A stretch of 13,066 bases of DNA from an uncultured Chloroflexota bacterium (GCA_913046025.1 CAJWRP010000014.1:1-13066), one strand, 5' to 3'; positions 1 to 8,186 are shown, counted from the stretch's first letter. Notes: a model not told the origin generated them from the sequence alone. Program-made: numbers and translations.

Positions 1-406
1 CCACAAAGCCCACCATCAGACCGACAACCCTCCATCTAGGAACGGCCCAACGGACATTGAAGGCGGCCAGCAGAGTCAGAAGAATGATTAGCGTGGCGGT
101 GCTGATGCGCAGCATGGAAACGTTGGCTTCGCTGAGGAAGTAGACGCCGACGGGAATACCGAGCAACCCGGCCACGGATATCAGGACCATGTCCTTGTAA
201 TTGATGTGCTGTCGTGTCTGGTAAATGACCAGGCAGAACATAGGCAGCGAGACGCCGTTCACCACAACGACGACGGTCTGCGGATCGAAGGCCAACAGCA
301 GCACCGGTATGGTCGTCACCCCGATGCCAAAGCCCACCGTGCTAAACACTGTCGAGCCCACGAATATGGTTATCGCAGCAAAAACAAGCTGGGCCCACGT
401 CAGCAT
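1..406 (-). CDS. TauE/SafE-family membrane transporter, N-terminal part (cut by window start)
   Basis: The protein has 135 visible residues; its C-terminus lies beyond the window. It is almost entirely hydrophobic. Membrane segments fall near residues 5-40, 43-63, 72-91, 98-117 and from 127 on. The glycine-rich stretch FSTVGFGIGVTTIP (21-34) and the later GLLGIPVGVYFLS (80-92) are typical of the TauE/SafE (sulfite exporter TauE, DUF81) family, whose members move sulfite, sulfoacetate or other small anions across the inner membrane. The ATG at 406 is the only start, because an in-frame TGA lies 24 bases upstream (428-430). It has only a weak CAGG ribosome site. It lies 119 bp downstream of the deacylase gene on the same strand, so co-transcription is possible. 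A stretch with a 5-bp inverted repeat (499-503/515-519) lies between them, but without a T-run to make it a terminator. The family is clear; the substrate cannot be told. Confidence 0.82.
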   Translation of the reverse strand, partial: MLTWAQLVFAAITIFVGSTVFSTVGFGIGVTTIPVLLLAFDPQTVVVVVNGVSLPMFCLVIYQTRQHINYKDMVLISVAGLLGIPVGVYFLSEANVSMLRISTATLIILLTLLAAFNVRWAVPRWRVVGLMVGFV

Positions 407-525
407 ATATACCTGCGTGCCCCGTATTCAAAAATAATCAAATGGCCTTCAATCAATATTTATGCCTTGATGGGATAACGCCGATTATCACGCCGTTTGC
501 CTGAGGTAAAGAGGCAGGCTAAGCC

Positions 526-2103
526 CTACGGCACTGCCTGACCTGCCATGATTCCTGTGCACCTTTCGCTATCCACAGCCACCTGACCGTTAACCAGCAC
601 GTGGGGAATACCGGCGGGGAACTGGACAGGATCATCATAGGTAGCGTTATCTATGATGCGGTCTGGGTCGAACACCACTATGTCGGCGAAGTTGCCTACC
701 TTGATCTGTCCCCTGCCCTTCAGTCCAAAGCGTTTTGCCGGGTTATCCGTCACTCGCTGTACCATCTCCTCCAACGTCATGATGTCGAACTGGCGGCGTA
801 GTCGACCCAAGAATCTGGGGAAGCAGCCGTACGCACGAGGGTGCGGGATTCCGCCCACGTGAATAGAGTCGCTTCCGACCATATAGTCCGGCCTGGACAG
901 TAGGTCAACGCAGTCTCGGCTGATCTGTCGCCACACAGCCACGCTGTCCGGTGGCGCACCTCGATAGCCGACCTGTAACTCCTCCTCCACCAGAAGGTCG
1001 AACAGGGCCTCTTCCAGCGAAACGCCACGATCTCCCGCTATGTCTCTCAGGCTCATCCCTTCCAGGTGGCGATTCTTGGGAAGGTGTGTGAAGACCGCCG
1101 TATCGATGTCCGTCTTTTGCTGCTGCATGAAATCGATCATTCGTCGGCGCTCATCGGGGTCCCGTAGGCGATCAAGCAAAGCATCCGGTCCACCGTCGCT
1201 GGTATCCGCTGGCAGGTAGCGTACTGGAAAGCTGCTGCCTGAAGGATAAGGGTAAAGCTCCAGAGTGCAGTCCACGCCATCAGCCTTGGCCTCATCGATC
1301 AGCGCCATCCGCTCAGCAACTTGACCTGCGCTGTCCGGTGCCGTTCGGTAGTGCGAGAAGTGGACTTTTACTCCGGACCGTCTGCCTATCTCCAGCGCCT
1401 CCGGCACGCCGCCGCCGCCGAATCCTCGGTCGGTGTTAACGTCGCGCAGGTGGGTGATGTAAACGCCGTCGTACTCCTTCACCACCTTGCACAGCTCCAC
1501 CAACTCCTCAGTGGTGCTCCAGGCGTTGGGCAGGTAGGACATGCCAGTGGATAGTCCTACGGCACGCTGCTCCATACCATCCCTGATGATCTGCCTGGCC
1601 TTCTCCAGCGGCTCGCCCACCAGAGGTTTATCCATGAAGCCTACGCTCTCCAGACGAACCGCACCGTGCGGCACAGGGTACGCTGTATTAATGGCGACCT
1701 TCTTGTGGTAATGCGACCGGAACGCCGAGACGCTGCTCATGTCCAGGCCTTCAGGAGGTTCACCCAGAAGACCTGCCAGATAGCGGCTATTGGCTTTGTA
1801 ATTCTCCGGCGAAAGCGGCGCAAACGACAGGCCGTCCTGCCCAAGTATCTCGGTTGTTACCCCTTGCCGCAGGCCGTCGGCATGCTGCGGGTCTGTTAGC
1901 AGCACGGCGTCGGAGTGAGCATGGCTGTCTATGAAGCCAGGCGTCACCGTGAGGCCCGTGGCATCAACCACCCGCCTGGTCTCGGCTCGCGATAGGTCCC
2001 CGATAGCGTCGATTTTCTCGCCCTTGATACCTATGTCAGCCCGATAACCAGGTGCCCCAGAGCCGTCAACGACGGTACCGCCCAGAATAACAACGTCGAA
2101 CAT
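526..2103 (-). CDS. N-acyl-D-amino-acid deacylase (D-aminoacylase), amidohydrolase superfamily
   Basis: The 525-residue product is close to the usual family length (about 480-550). D-aminoacylases hydrolyse N-acyl-D-amino acids to the free D-amino acid and a carboxylate. The protein has the small N-terminal beta domain (FDVVILGGTVVDGSG), then the metal-binding HxH in PGFIDSHAHSD (H61, H63). Further metal ligands expected for the family are visible: H218 (YITHLRD), H251 (FSHYR) and D412 (VGSDSIHVGG), followed by HPRAYGCFPRFLG (421-433). The C-terminal end (GQIKVGNFADIVVFDPDRI and DDPVQFPAGIPHVLVNG) is characteristic of D-aminoacylases rather than dihydropyrimidinases. At the place of the bridging Cys in the Alcaligenes enzyme (GNCG) this protein has GQDG, that is D90. 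The start at 2103 is chosen because AGGAG lies 6 bases upstream; the open frame running to 2286 would overlap the divergent cupin. No signal peptide is seen, so it is likely cytoplasmic. The exact acyl and amino-acid preference is unknown. Confidence 0.9.
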   Translation of the reverse strand: MFDVVILGGTVVDGSGAPGYRADIGIKGEKIDAIGDLSRAETRRVVDATGLTVTPGFIDSHAHSDAVLLTDPQHADGLRQGVTTEILGQDGLSFAPLSPENYKANSRYLAGLLGEPPEGLDMSSVSAFRSHYHKKVAINTAYPVPHGAVRLESVGFMDKPLVGEPLEKARQIIRDGMEQRAVGLSTGMSYLPNAWSTTEELVELCKVVKEYDGVYITHLRDVNTDRGFGGGGVPEALEIGRRSGVKVHFSHYRTAPDSAGQVAERMALIDEAKADGVDCTLELYPYPSGSSFPVRYLPADTSDGGPDALLDRLRDPDERRRMIDFMQQQKTDIDTAVFTHLPKNRHLEGMSLRDIAGDRGVSLEEALFDLLVEEELQVGYRGAPPDSVAVWRQISRDCVDLLSRPDYMVGSDSIHVGGIPHPRAYGCFPRFLGRLRRQFDIMTLEEMVQRVTDNPAKRFGLKGRGQIKVGNFADIVVFDPDRIIDNATYDDPVQFPAGIPHVLVNGQVAVDSERCTGIMAGQAVP

Positions 2104-2141
2104 CTTGATCTCCTGTTTTGAATAGGTGGGTAAGCGCGGCG

Positions 2142-2150
2142 AGTATAGCA
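2142..2150 (-). promoter_or_regulatory. candidate extended -10 promoter of the deacylase gene
   Basis: On the minus strand the sequence TGCTATACT combines a TG-N extension with a -10 hexamer that matches the consensus at five of six positions. It lies about 39 bp upstream of the deacylase ATG and would give a leader of roughly 30 bases containing the AGGAG site. The -35 position at 17-bp spacing (TCAATT) is poor, as is common for extended -10 promoters. Prediction by eye only. Confidence 0.4.
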
Positions 2151-2166
2151 TAGGCCATCGTGCCAA

Positions 2167-2196
2167 TTGACATGGGCCGTTCAAATTACGTAGGTT
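2167..2196 (+). promoter_or_regulatory. candidate promoter of the cupin gene
   Basis: A perfect TTGACA -35 box (2167-2172) is followed after 18 bases by TAGGTT, which matches the -10 consensus at only three of six positions. The start of transcription would be near 2203, about 34 bases before the cupin start. The -35 box overlaps the expected -35 region of the opposing deacylase promoter, so the two could compete. The weak -10 keeps confidence low. Confidence 0.3.
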
Positions 2197-2236
2197 GTGA
2201 GAGTTATGCGGAACAAAGTTTTGGGGAATGCAAAAG

Positions 2237-2614
2237 ATGCCGATAGTTGACCATGACAGCGCACCAGAGGTCCCGTGGCGGCCCAACTACCGCAAGTGGG
2301 CCATCACTCAGGAGGGCGACGGCACAACCAGTAGCAACGTCTCGCACAGCACTGTCGGCGTTGGCACAGGAGCGCCGCTGCATACGCACGAGGCCGACGA
2401 GATCATCGTAGTGCTTCATGGCACGCTGAGGGCGCGGCTAGGAGACGATGTCGCCGATGTGACCGCCAACCAGACGATGGTCATTCCGCCCAACGTTCCG
2501 CACGGCTTCACCAACGAAGGAACAGAAGACGCTAAGATACTGACGTTCTTCCCAGTGCAGCGCCCATTCGACGGCACCACGTTCTTAGAAGGCGAGCCAC
2601 CCAGCAAGGGCTAG
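2237..2614 (+). CDS. small single-domain cupin protein
   Basis: The product is a 125-residue, single cupin domain protein of the Cupin_2 type. Both conserved cupin motifs are present. Motif 1 reads HTHEADEIIVVLHG, matching HxH-x3-E-x6-G with two His and one Glu as metal ligands. Motif 2 reads PPNVPHGFTN, supplying the fourth ligand His in the H-x3-N pattern. A metal-binding beta barrel follows. Such proteins act as dioxygenases, isomerases or small-molecule sensors, and sequence alone does not separate these. The ATG at 2237 is preferred because GGGGA lies 9 bases upstream; the in-frame ATG at 2228 directly abuts that site. The gene is divergent from the deacylase (133 bp apart) and ends 6 bp from the stop of the convergent glycosyltransferase gene. 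Its specific role is unknown. Confidence 0.85.
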   Translation: MPIVDHDSAPEVPWRPNYRKWAITQEGDGTTSSNVSHSTVGVGTGAPLHTHEADEIIVVLHGTLRARLGDDVADVTANQTMVIPPNVPHGFTNEGTEDAKILTFFPVQRPFDGTTFLEGEPPSKG

Positions 2615-2620
2615 TTGTCC

Positions 2621-5521
2621 CTAGTTACCGATCAGCTCAAACATCTGCTGGTTGTCCGGGGTGAGCTGTTCAATGGGGATTGGACCGAAAGGCTGACCAG
2701 GCGGTGCCCACTGGATTTCAAAGTCCGACGGTGCAAACTCGGAGAAGTACTCTAGTCTTATGCGCCAGGAGCCTTCGGTTAGCCTGAATACAGACTCCGA
2801 CTCCCCCTGCGTGTCGGCGCGAAGGGCGCCATCTATGTACAGCTTCAGGTCGCCAAAAGCCTTAACTGAGAAGCCGTACTCTCCGTCATCGGCCACATCT
2901 AATTTTCCTCCCCAGACCGCATAGTAAGGCTCACTCAACACTGGGTAGTACCAGAAAGTGTTAGCCATAGGCGTAACGCGCATAGCATCCGTCGATTCTT
3001 TTTCCTGACGCTCGTCCCCCTTGAAGAACCTGCCCGACAGGCCCACTGGCCGCACATCGCCGTGGTACAGGTTGACAGCAGGAATGGGTGTCAGCTCACC
3101 CCCAGGCGGCTGCCAGAGTAGCCGTAGAGTCTCAGATCGATTTTCCACGCGACCCGTAAGTCTTAGCGTGTGGAGACCAACCGCAGGCCTTATCTTTACC
3201 ATCGGGGAATTGCTACTTAAGATGGGACGGTCATCCAGAAACACTTGCGCGTTGGTATCGCCATCCAACGCCAGGGCATACTCCCCTGATCGGGCAATAT
3301 GCAGGGTGCCTTCCCACTCTAGATCGAAGGGCACCTGGTCCTGCGATACGTCCAGCGCCCAGGCGCTAACTCCCTCCAGTCTGATAGAATCCTCAACCAG
3401 CCCATCAGAATACGTCCGCTTTTCGATTAACCCCTTTGCATTCTTCAGCCTGTCTCGACTGATGATGGCCGAGTAGAACATGGCGTCGCCACCCGCAGGC
3501 GGACGATACTCACGGAACTCACCATTTGGGTAGTAGGCTTTAAGCAATTCATAAAATCCCTCTTCACGAGGCTCCAGGTATATGGCAGCGCCATGCCAGA
3601 CCTGATCCGGGTCCAAGGGTATGTTCTGCGGTGCGGAGATCGTGTCCAGCCGTGGCCTGTCTGCCAGCAGATGGGCCGTTAGGCCGAACTGGAACTGAGG
3701 TGAGACCAGCAAGCTATATCCCCTGCTCTGCTGCAACTCCATGTCTGGAGCCATAAGGGTCTCATCTGTGGAAAATGACGCGTAAACGTCTGGATGACTG
3801 GCCTGCCGACCAAAGTATGTGCTGATATTGGAAAAGGCGATAACAGCCAGAAGAACTGCCACAAAGACTGGCGTGAAACGGCGGACACTCCCCCACGGAG
3901 CTCCTCGACCTGCAACCCAAAGGGCGCTTACTGCTACTGCGATCAAAACAGCCACAGCCGGAATAGCCGTTATCGAGCGCAGTGACTGCGGAGCTTCCCA
4001 GGGAACGGTGATGACGCCGGGCATCAACATGAGCAGCACCCAGAAGGGCAGTATGATCAGGGCCGCGTTGCGCCATCGGGTGAATGCTATTGCCGCGCCT
4101 AAAATAAGCAGAGCCCCGGATAGGAAGTCCAGCATCGGCGTGTACGGTAGGTTGTGCCTAGGGTTAGGGTCCCCCTTCAGGTGGAACATCGCCAGGTGTT
4201 TACCAAGACTGGTCTTCATCTGGTCCAGCGACTCGCCCAGCGTTCTGTCGGTGAAAATGGAGGTCTCTTTGGTACGATCGAAGAAGTCCTCTGAATCGAC
4301 AATGGCCGACTGCACAACAGGCGCGGCCACAAACAAGGCAGCTAAAACCATGAGGCCTATATTCACCAGCAGCCTGCGCCGTCCATTGCCATTGAAAAGC
4401 AGGGCATGCAGCAACAGCAGGCCTACTACCAGCGGGAACAGGCGAAACGAAGCATAAAACCACATGCCCAGTCCCATCACTCCGCCTGCCAAAGCAAAGT
4501 CCGATCGCCTGCCCAGGTTGATCGCCTTGAACGCTAGATAGGCTGTAAGGGCAGCGAACAGCGGCGAGGTGATACCATGCATGCCTATGCGGCTCCAATT
4601 AATGTCCCATCGCATTACTGCTGTGAGAAATGCAGCTATCAGCCCAACCCTCGTGCCTAGCATGGTCCTGCCCATGACAAACATGGCAGCTACGCCCGCA
4701 AGACCAAATGCCACGGACACGATCCTGGATGTCGTGATGGATATTCCAGCAAGGTCGATCACAAGGGCAATGGGCATCAGGAAAAGGCTCGGGAGATTAG
4801 TCGAGGGCACGAATACCAGCGTGTTTCCAGGGTTGGACTTTATGTCAGCCGCGCGCCTGATGTTGTCGGCCTCGTCGAACCAAAGTCCTGCCGGCAGACC
4901 GTCCAGGTTGTACAGCCGCAAGAAAGAGGCCAGCAGAAGAATCGCAGTCAGACCCAGCCAGGGCAGCGCCGACCTATAAGAAAGCGATATCTCAGCGCCC
5001 TCGCGAATCTTCGATACTACAGTACAAATCCTTCCCTCGAACATCAGCACGGAGGCTGTGGCCAACGGCACAGATATACCGAAGAACCACCAGGCCAAAG
5101 CGTTGGGTGGTCCCTTTGGAAAGAGGTATAGGCTAGACGCCATGAGCGCTAACGCCATGAGCATCAAAGCAATGGCCACCTGACGCTGTCGACGGGCCGT
5201 TATGGGAGGAAGTCCAGACAGCGCTGGAGTCGACGAAGAGGGCCGATCAGAATGACTCGATGACAATCCAGTTACGCCAGTTACTAGAGAGCTATTGGAA
5301 ACCGCTGTTGTAACAGCAATCACTGCCACAATGTAAGGAGTAATGGCCCACAGGACGAGACCTGATACAAGCAAGGCCTGTCCCAAAACGGCAAGCGCCA
5401 GCGCCGACAATAACAGCACCAGTCGTGTCGCTCCCGCTACGCGCTGCTGTACGTCCTGAGCCGCGCCATCCTCGGTTGAGGGGGCGGCATTCGTAGAGCA
5501 TTGGGGTGATTGGCTGATCAT
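2621..5521 (-). CDS. GT-C (PMT/GT39-like) membrane glycosyltransferase with two C-terminal PA14-like modules
   Basis: The product has 966 residues. Residues 1-110 hold two hydrophobic segments and a Ser/Thr-rich linker. Many further membrane helices run to about residue 568 (for example 113-133, 187-203, 267-285, 361-377, 384-403, 464-481, 516-536, 550-567). The motif GLPAGLWFDEADN carries the DE pair (D216, E217) expected in the first outer loop of GT-C transferases, which use polyprenyl-phosphate sugars as donors. After the last helix about 400 soluble residues follow, probably outside the membrane. They contain two PA14-like beta modules, near 700-820 and 825-955. Each has a strand ending in a displayed D/G loop (LDGDTNAQVFLDDRP; AFGDLKLYIDGAL) and ends with a Trp-x-x-Pro-Pro-Gly motif before PIP. 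PA14 folds often bind glycans. Start: ATG at 5521 with GGAG three bases upstream, a short spacing. Acceptor and sugar are unknown. Confidence 0.8.
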   Translation of the reverse strand: MISQSPQCSTNAAPSTEDGAAQDVQQRVAGATRLVLLLSALALAVLGQALLVSGLVLWAITPYIVAVIAVTTAVSNSSLVTGVTGLSSSHSDRPSSSTPALSGLPPITARRQRQVAIALMLMALALMASSLYLFPKGPPNALAWWFFGISVPLATASVLMFEGRICTVVSKIREGAEISLSYRSALPWLGLTAILLLASFLRLYNLDGLPAGLWFDEADNIRRAADIKSNPGNTLVFVPSTNLPSLFLMPIALVIDLAGISITTSRIVSVAFGLAGVAAMFVMGRTMLGTRVGLIAAFLTAVMRWDINWSRIGMHGITSPLFAALTAYLAFKAINLGRRSDFALAGGVMGLGMWFYASFRLFPLVVGLLLLHALLFNGNGRRRLLVNIGLMVLAALFVAAPVVQSAIVDSEDFFDRTKETSIFTDRTLGESLDQMKTSLGKHLAMFHLKGDPNPRHNLPYTPMLDFLSGALLILGAAIAFTRWRNAALIILPFWVLLMLMPGVITVPWEAPQSLRSITAIPAVAVLIAVAVSALWVAGRGAPWGSVRRFTPVFVAVLLAVIAFSNISTYFGRQASHPDVYASFSTDETLMAPDMELQQSRGYSLLVSPQFQFGLTAHLLADRPRLDTISAPQNIPLDPDQVWHGAAIYLEPREEGFYELLKAYYPNGEFREYRPPAGGDAMFYSAIISRDRLKNAKGLIEKRTYSDGLVEDSIRLEGVSAWALDVSQDQVPFDLEWEGTLHIARSGEYALALDGDTNAQVFLDDRPILSSNSPMVKIRPAVGLHTLRLTGRVENRSETLRLLWQPPGGELTPIPAVNLYHGDVRPVGLSGRFFKGDERQEKESTDAMRVTPMANTFWYYPVLSEPYYAVWGGKLDVADDGEYGFSVKAFGDLKLYIDGALRADTQGESESVFRLTEGSWRIRLEYFSEFAPSDFEIQWAPPGQPFGPIPIEQLTPDNQQMFELIGN

Positions 5522-5583
5522 GGACTCCGTTCTCTAGAGTCGACTGCGGCAAATTTCAGAACCGTATCGCAATGTCCCACATA

Positions 5584-5589
5584 ATTGTA
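5584..5589 (-). promoter_or_regulatory. possible -10 box upstream of the glycosyltransferase gene
   Basis: TACAAT on the minus strand matches five of six -10 positions and lies 62 bp upstream of the glycosyltransferase ATG in the 181-bp gap behind the CoA-transferase gene. No convincing -35 box is found at 16-18 bp. If real, the glycosyltransferase has its own promoter and is not simply downstream in a CoA-transferase operon. Confidence 0.22.
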
Positions 5590-5702
5590 TTTAGTCGATG
5601 GGGCACGGGAAGTAAACAGCTATAGAGGTTATGTACCAGATGTTTGCCGAACAGCGTCAGGACAAAGCAAGGGCCTTCGTAGTCGAAACGTAGCTGGATT
5701 CC

Positions 5703-8039
5703 TTAGTCCGTCGATTCAGTCAGCAGAACTCCGGATTCGTACAAAGCATCGATCTCCTGATCTGTATAACCAACGCCTTTCAGGGCCTCTCGGTTGTGTT
5801 CGCCCAGAAGAGGAGTGCGCCTTCCTCCCAATGGAGCGGTGTCGAGGAGACGGGTGGTATTACAGGCGTATTTCATAAGTCCGTATTCGGGATGCTGGTA
5901 CTCCTGGATCATTCCCAATTTAATGAAATTTTCCTCGTTGAAGTACTCGACGTTATATCGCTCGGTGACCTCCGAACACAGCACGTTGGCTGCTTTAAGC
6001 TTCGTTAGCCACAGGTCGGCTGCTCCCTGCCCAAACAAGTTTTGCAGTGCCTCCGCGAGATCGTCATCGTTATTGGCACGGTCCTGCTTTGACTTGAACC
6101 GGCTGTCAGCAAGCAGGTCCTCCCGTTCAATGGCAGCGCACAGCCTAAGCCACTCATCCTGGCTTTCAGCAATGACGTAGATCCAGCCCGTACTTGTCTC
6201 AAACAGCCGATGAAGCGCGTTTAGGCCATATTGGCCTTTGTCCGCGATAGGCGAAGGCCGTTTGCCCTCATATTGCATGAAGTCGTCTCCACGCATGAAT
6301 GTGCCCGCATTAAGTAGATTGCAGTCCACCTTCTGCGCGACGCCTGTGCGCTCTCGAGCATACAGTGCCATGATGGCTCCCAGAGCGGTCAGCCCTCCTG
6401 AGGTGTAATCTGTCGGAGCAAGCTGCGAGAGAAATACCGGCTGGTTATCCCTGCCTCCCTGTGCTCTCTGAAGGCCCATCCAGCCTTGTGCAAGGGGATC
6501 AACTCCCGGACGGTGTGAGTAGGGGCCGGTCCACCCAAACGCCGTTGAATGAGCCGCTATCAGACCAGGGTTAAGTTCCTCCATTACGTCCGCACCAAGC
6601 CCCATGCGGTCGGTTGCACCAGGTCGCATATTCGCCAGGATAATGTCCGACTGGGCGGCCAGCTTTTGAGTGGCCTCCCGGCCTTCGGAAGTCTTGGTAT
6701 CAATGGCCAACGACCGTTTGTTTGAGTTCAAGTGAAGGAAAAATGACATGGCGGCCGGTCGGGATATGTCACCAAAATGAGATTCCAGCTTGAATATGTC
6801 TGCACCCAAGTCCGCCAGACACTTGCCGGCTGCCGGCCCCGCTATGACATTGGTCATTTCCAGGACCTTCACACCCTCAAGGGGTAGCACATCAACTACC
6901 TTCTCGATCTTCTTCGGTTGTGGCTCCGGCAGAAGCTCAATTTCAGCGAAGACGACATCAGTGTGCTGACCCAGAACAGGCCTTGGCCCTGCTACAGAAC
7001 CCGGCGTTTTCGTAAATTTAATGGGCACGTTCATCACTGTGATGTGCCCTAATTTCGGATCTTCCAACTCCGATAGCATGTCGTTAGCAATCACTTGCGG
7101 ATTGCTAAGTGACTCCTCCGTAAAGCAGGCCCGAGCATAAGGCACGTCGGCGGCTTCGAAGATCTCTTCCCACTCATGACAGGGTCTGGTCTTTAAGACG
7201 CCTGCCACTATGTCGAATAGCTCCTGGCGTGCTTCTTCGCTTTCGGGACGTCGTCCGTCGCCATAACGAGGGTCTGTCATTATGTCGGCAATGCCCATGA
7301 CGGCAGCCGCCAAGTCCACGAAACCGCCATGAATACACCCGAGCTGAATCCATCTAGTATCAGAGCATTCGAAAACGCTATAGAACGGTCCGCCGCCCGC
7401 AGGTGTCGTCTGAAAGGGCCGCGGTTCCAATTTTTCAGCCACCACTTTTGGGGAGAACATCAGCGCTCCAGCCATCAGGGAAGTCTCCACTTTGCGCCCT
7501 CTGCCTGTCTTCTCTCTAGCCAACAGCGACGACACAATTCCTTGCGCCGCCAATATTGCACAGCCAACGCTGGGCACGGGATGCGCCACTTGCACCGGAC
7601 CTTCGCGAAATCCGGGTTGGCTGGACTGTATGCCCATCTGTGCCATTACAAGGTCGTCGTGAGGGGGGTCGTCCTTGAGGTCACCCAACATTCCATAGGC
7701 AGTGATGGAGCAGTGGACCAGTCTGGGATTCAGGGCCTGAAGCTTCCTATAATCAACCAGCTGCTGATAATCGGAAGATGGCGCGAAGTCCTCAATCAGA
7801 ACATCGACCATTCCAATCAGCTTTTGTAGCGCAGCGCGCTCCTGACTAATATCCAAGGAAACGCTCTCCTTGGCACGGTCCCAGATTGCAAAGGCCGCCG
7901 AGGAGCGATCATTGTCTGCATCCGGCTGCTCTAATCGAATCACTCGAGCGCCGTTATCGCGTAATAACATCGATCCCATGGCCCCGGCCTTACCTTGGGT
8001 GAGATCCAGAACCGTAATGTCTTGAAGGGCGTTAACCAT
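5703..8039 (-). CDS. tandem (double-length) CaiB/BaiF family III CoA-transferase
   Basis: The 778-residue product is about twice the usual 380-430 of family III CoA-transferases and consists of two homologous copies. Copy 1 spans about 1-367, starting LQDITVLDLTQGKAGAMGSMLL. Copy 2 spans about 386-760, starting LEGVKVLEMTNVIAGPAAGKCL, after a short Pro/Lys-rich linker. Family III enzymes move CoA between carboxylic acids through an Asp-bound anhydride and thioester; the family also holds alpha-methylacyl-CoA racemases. Copy 2 keeps the catalytic Asp in APTDYTSGG (D544). In copy 1 the same place reads HPVPSVG (V155), so the Asp is missing there. Both copies keep the following helix and RERTG/REKTGRG motif. 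No strong ribosome site precedes the ATG at 8039. The gene diverges from the hydrolase gene, which suggests a shared pathway. Substrates are unknown. Each half of these enzymes normally forms an interlocked dimer, so the fusion may be a built-in heterodimer. Confidence 0.9.
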   Translation of the reverse strand: MVNALQDITVLDLTQGKAGAMGSMLLRDNGARVIRLEQPDADNDRSSAAFAIWDRAKESVSLDISQERAALQKLIGMVDVLIEDFAPSSDYQQLVDYRKLQALNPRLVHCSITAYGMLGDLKDDPPHDDLVMAQMGIQSSQPGFREGPVQVAHPVPSVGCAILAAQGIVSSLLAREKTGRGRKVETSLMAGALMFSPKVVAEKLEPRPFQTTPAGGGPFYSVFECSDTRWIQLGCIHGGFVDLAAAVMGIADIMTDPRYGDGRRPESEEARQELFDIVAGVLKTRPCHEWEEIFEAADVPYARACFTEESLSNPQVIANDMLSELEDPKLGHITVMNVPIKFTKTPGSVAGPRPVLGQHTDVVFAEIELLPEPQPKKIEKVVDVLPLEGVKVLEMTNVIAGPAAGKCLADLGADIFKLESHFGDISRPAAMSFFLHLNSNKRSLAIDTKTSEGREATQKLAAQSDIILANMRPGATDRMGLGADVMEELNPGLIAAHSTAFGWTGPYSHRPGVDPLAQGWMGLQRAQGGRDNQPVFLSQLAPTDYTSGGLTALGAIMALYARERTGVAQKVDCNLLNAGTFMRGDDFMQYEGKRPSPIADKGQYGLNALHRLFETSTGWIYVIAESQDEWLRLCAAIEREDLLADSRFKSKQDRANNDDDLAEALQNLFGQGAADLWLTKLKAANVLCSEVTERYNVEYFNEENFIKLGMIQEYQHPEYGLMKYACNTTRLLDTAPLGGRRTPLLGEHNREALKGVGYTDQEIDALYESGVLLTESTD

Positions 8040-8186
8040 AAAGTTCTACTTTTTCTTCAGTCTTTCAAATGCCTGACCCGGTATGGTCGGTTATCGCGAA
8101 GCCTTCATATGTTGTCCAGAGCCTAATTTAATCCAAGGCCGCTGTGCCATGCCGTCCACGTTAAGGCTTGAATAAATGCGGCTGCG

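Noticed and set aside
206..478. A 90-codon plus-strand frame at the left end
   Set aside because: It is antisense to the TauE/SafE-type gene, which shows hydrophobic segments and family motifs in the other direction.
499..519. GCCTG/CAGGC inverted repeat behind the deacylase stop as a terminator
   Set aside because: The stem has only five pairs with an 11-base loop and no T-run follows on the minus strand.
2104..2286. N-terminal extension of the deacylase to an upstream ATG at 2286
   Set aside because: It would overlap the cupin coding region on the other strand and contains no conserved residues. The family N-terminus and an AGGAG site both point to the start at 2103.
3819..4457. A 212-codon plus-strand frame and its overlapping neighbours within the glycosyltransferase gene
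   Set aside because: They are shadows of the 966-residue membrane protein, lack ribosome sites and have unbiased, low-complexity translations.
5532..5544. CTCTAGAGTCGAC, identical to part of a common cloning-vector polylinker (XbaI-SalI)
   Set aside because: The match stops after 13 bases on both sides, the flanks do not continue into vector sequence, and the stretch sits in an ordinary upstream region of the glycosyltransferase gene. Probably chance, though a vector screen of the source assembly would settle it.
5585..5878. A 97-codon plus-strand frame reaching from the intergenic gap into the CoA-transferase end
   Set aside because: Its second half is antisense to the CoA-transferase, no ribosome site precedes it, and the product shows no recognisable domain.
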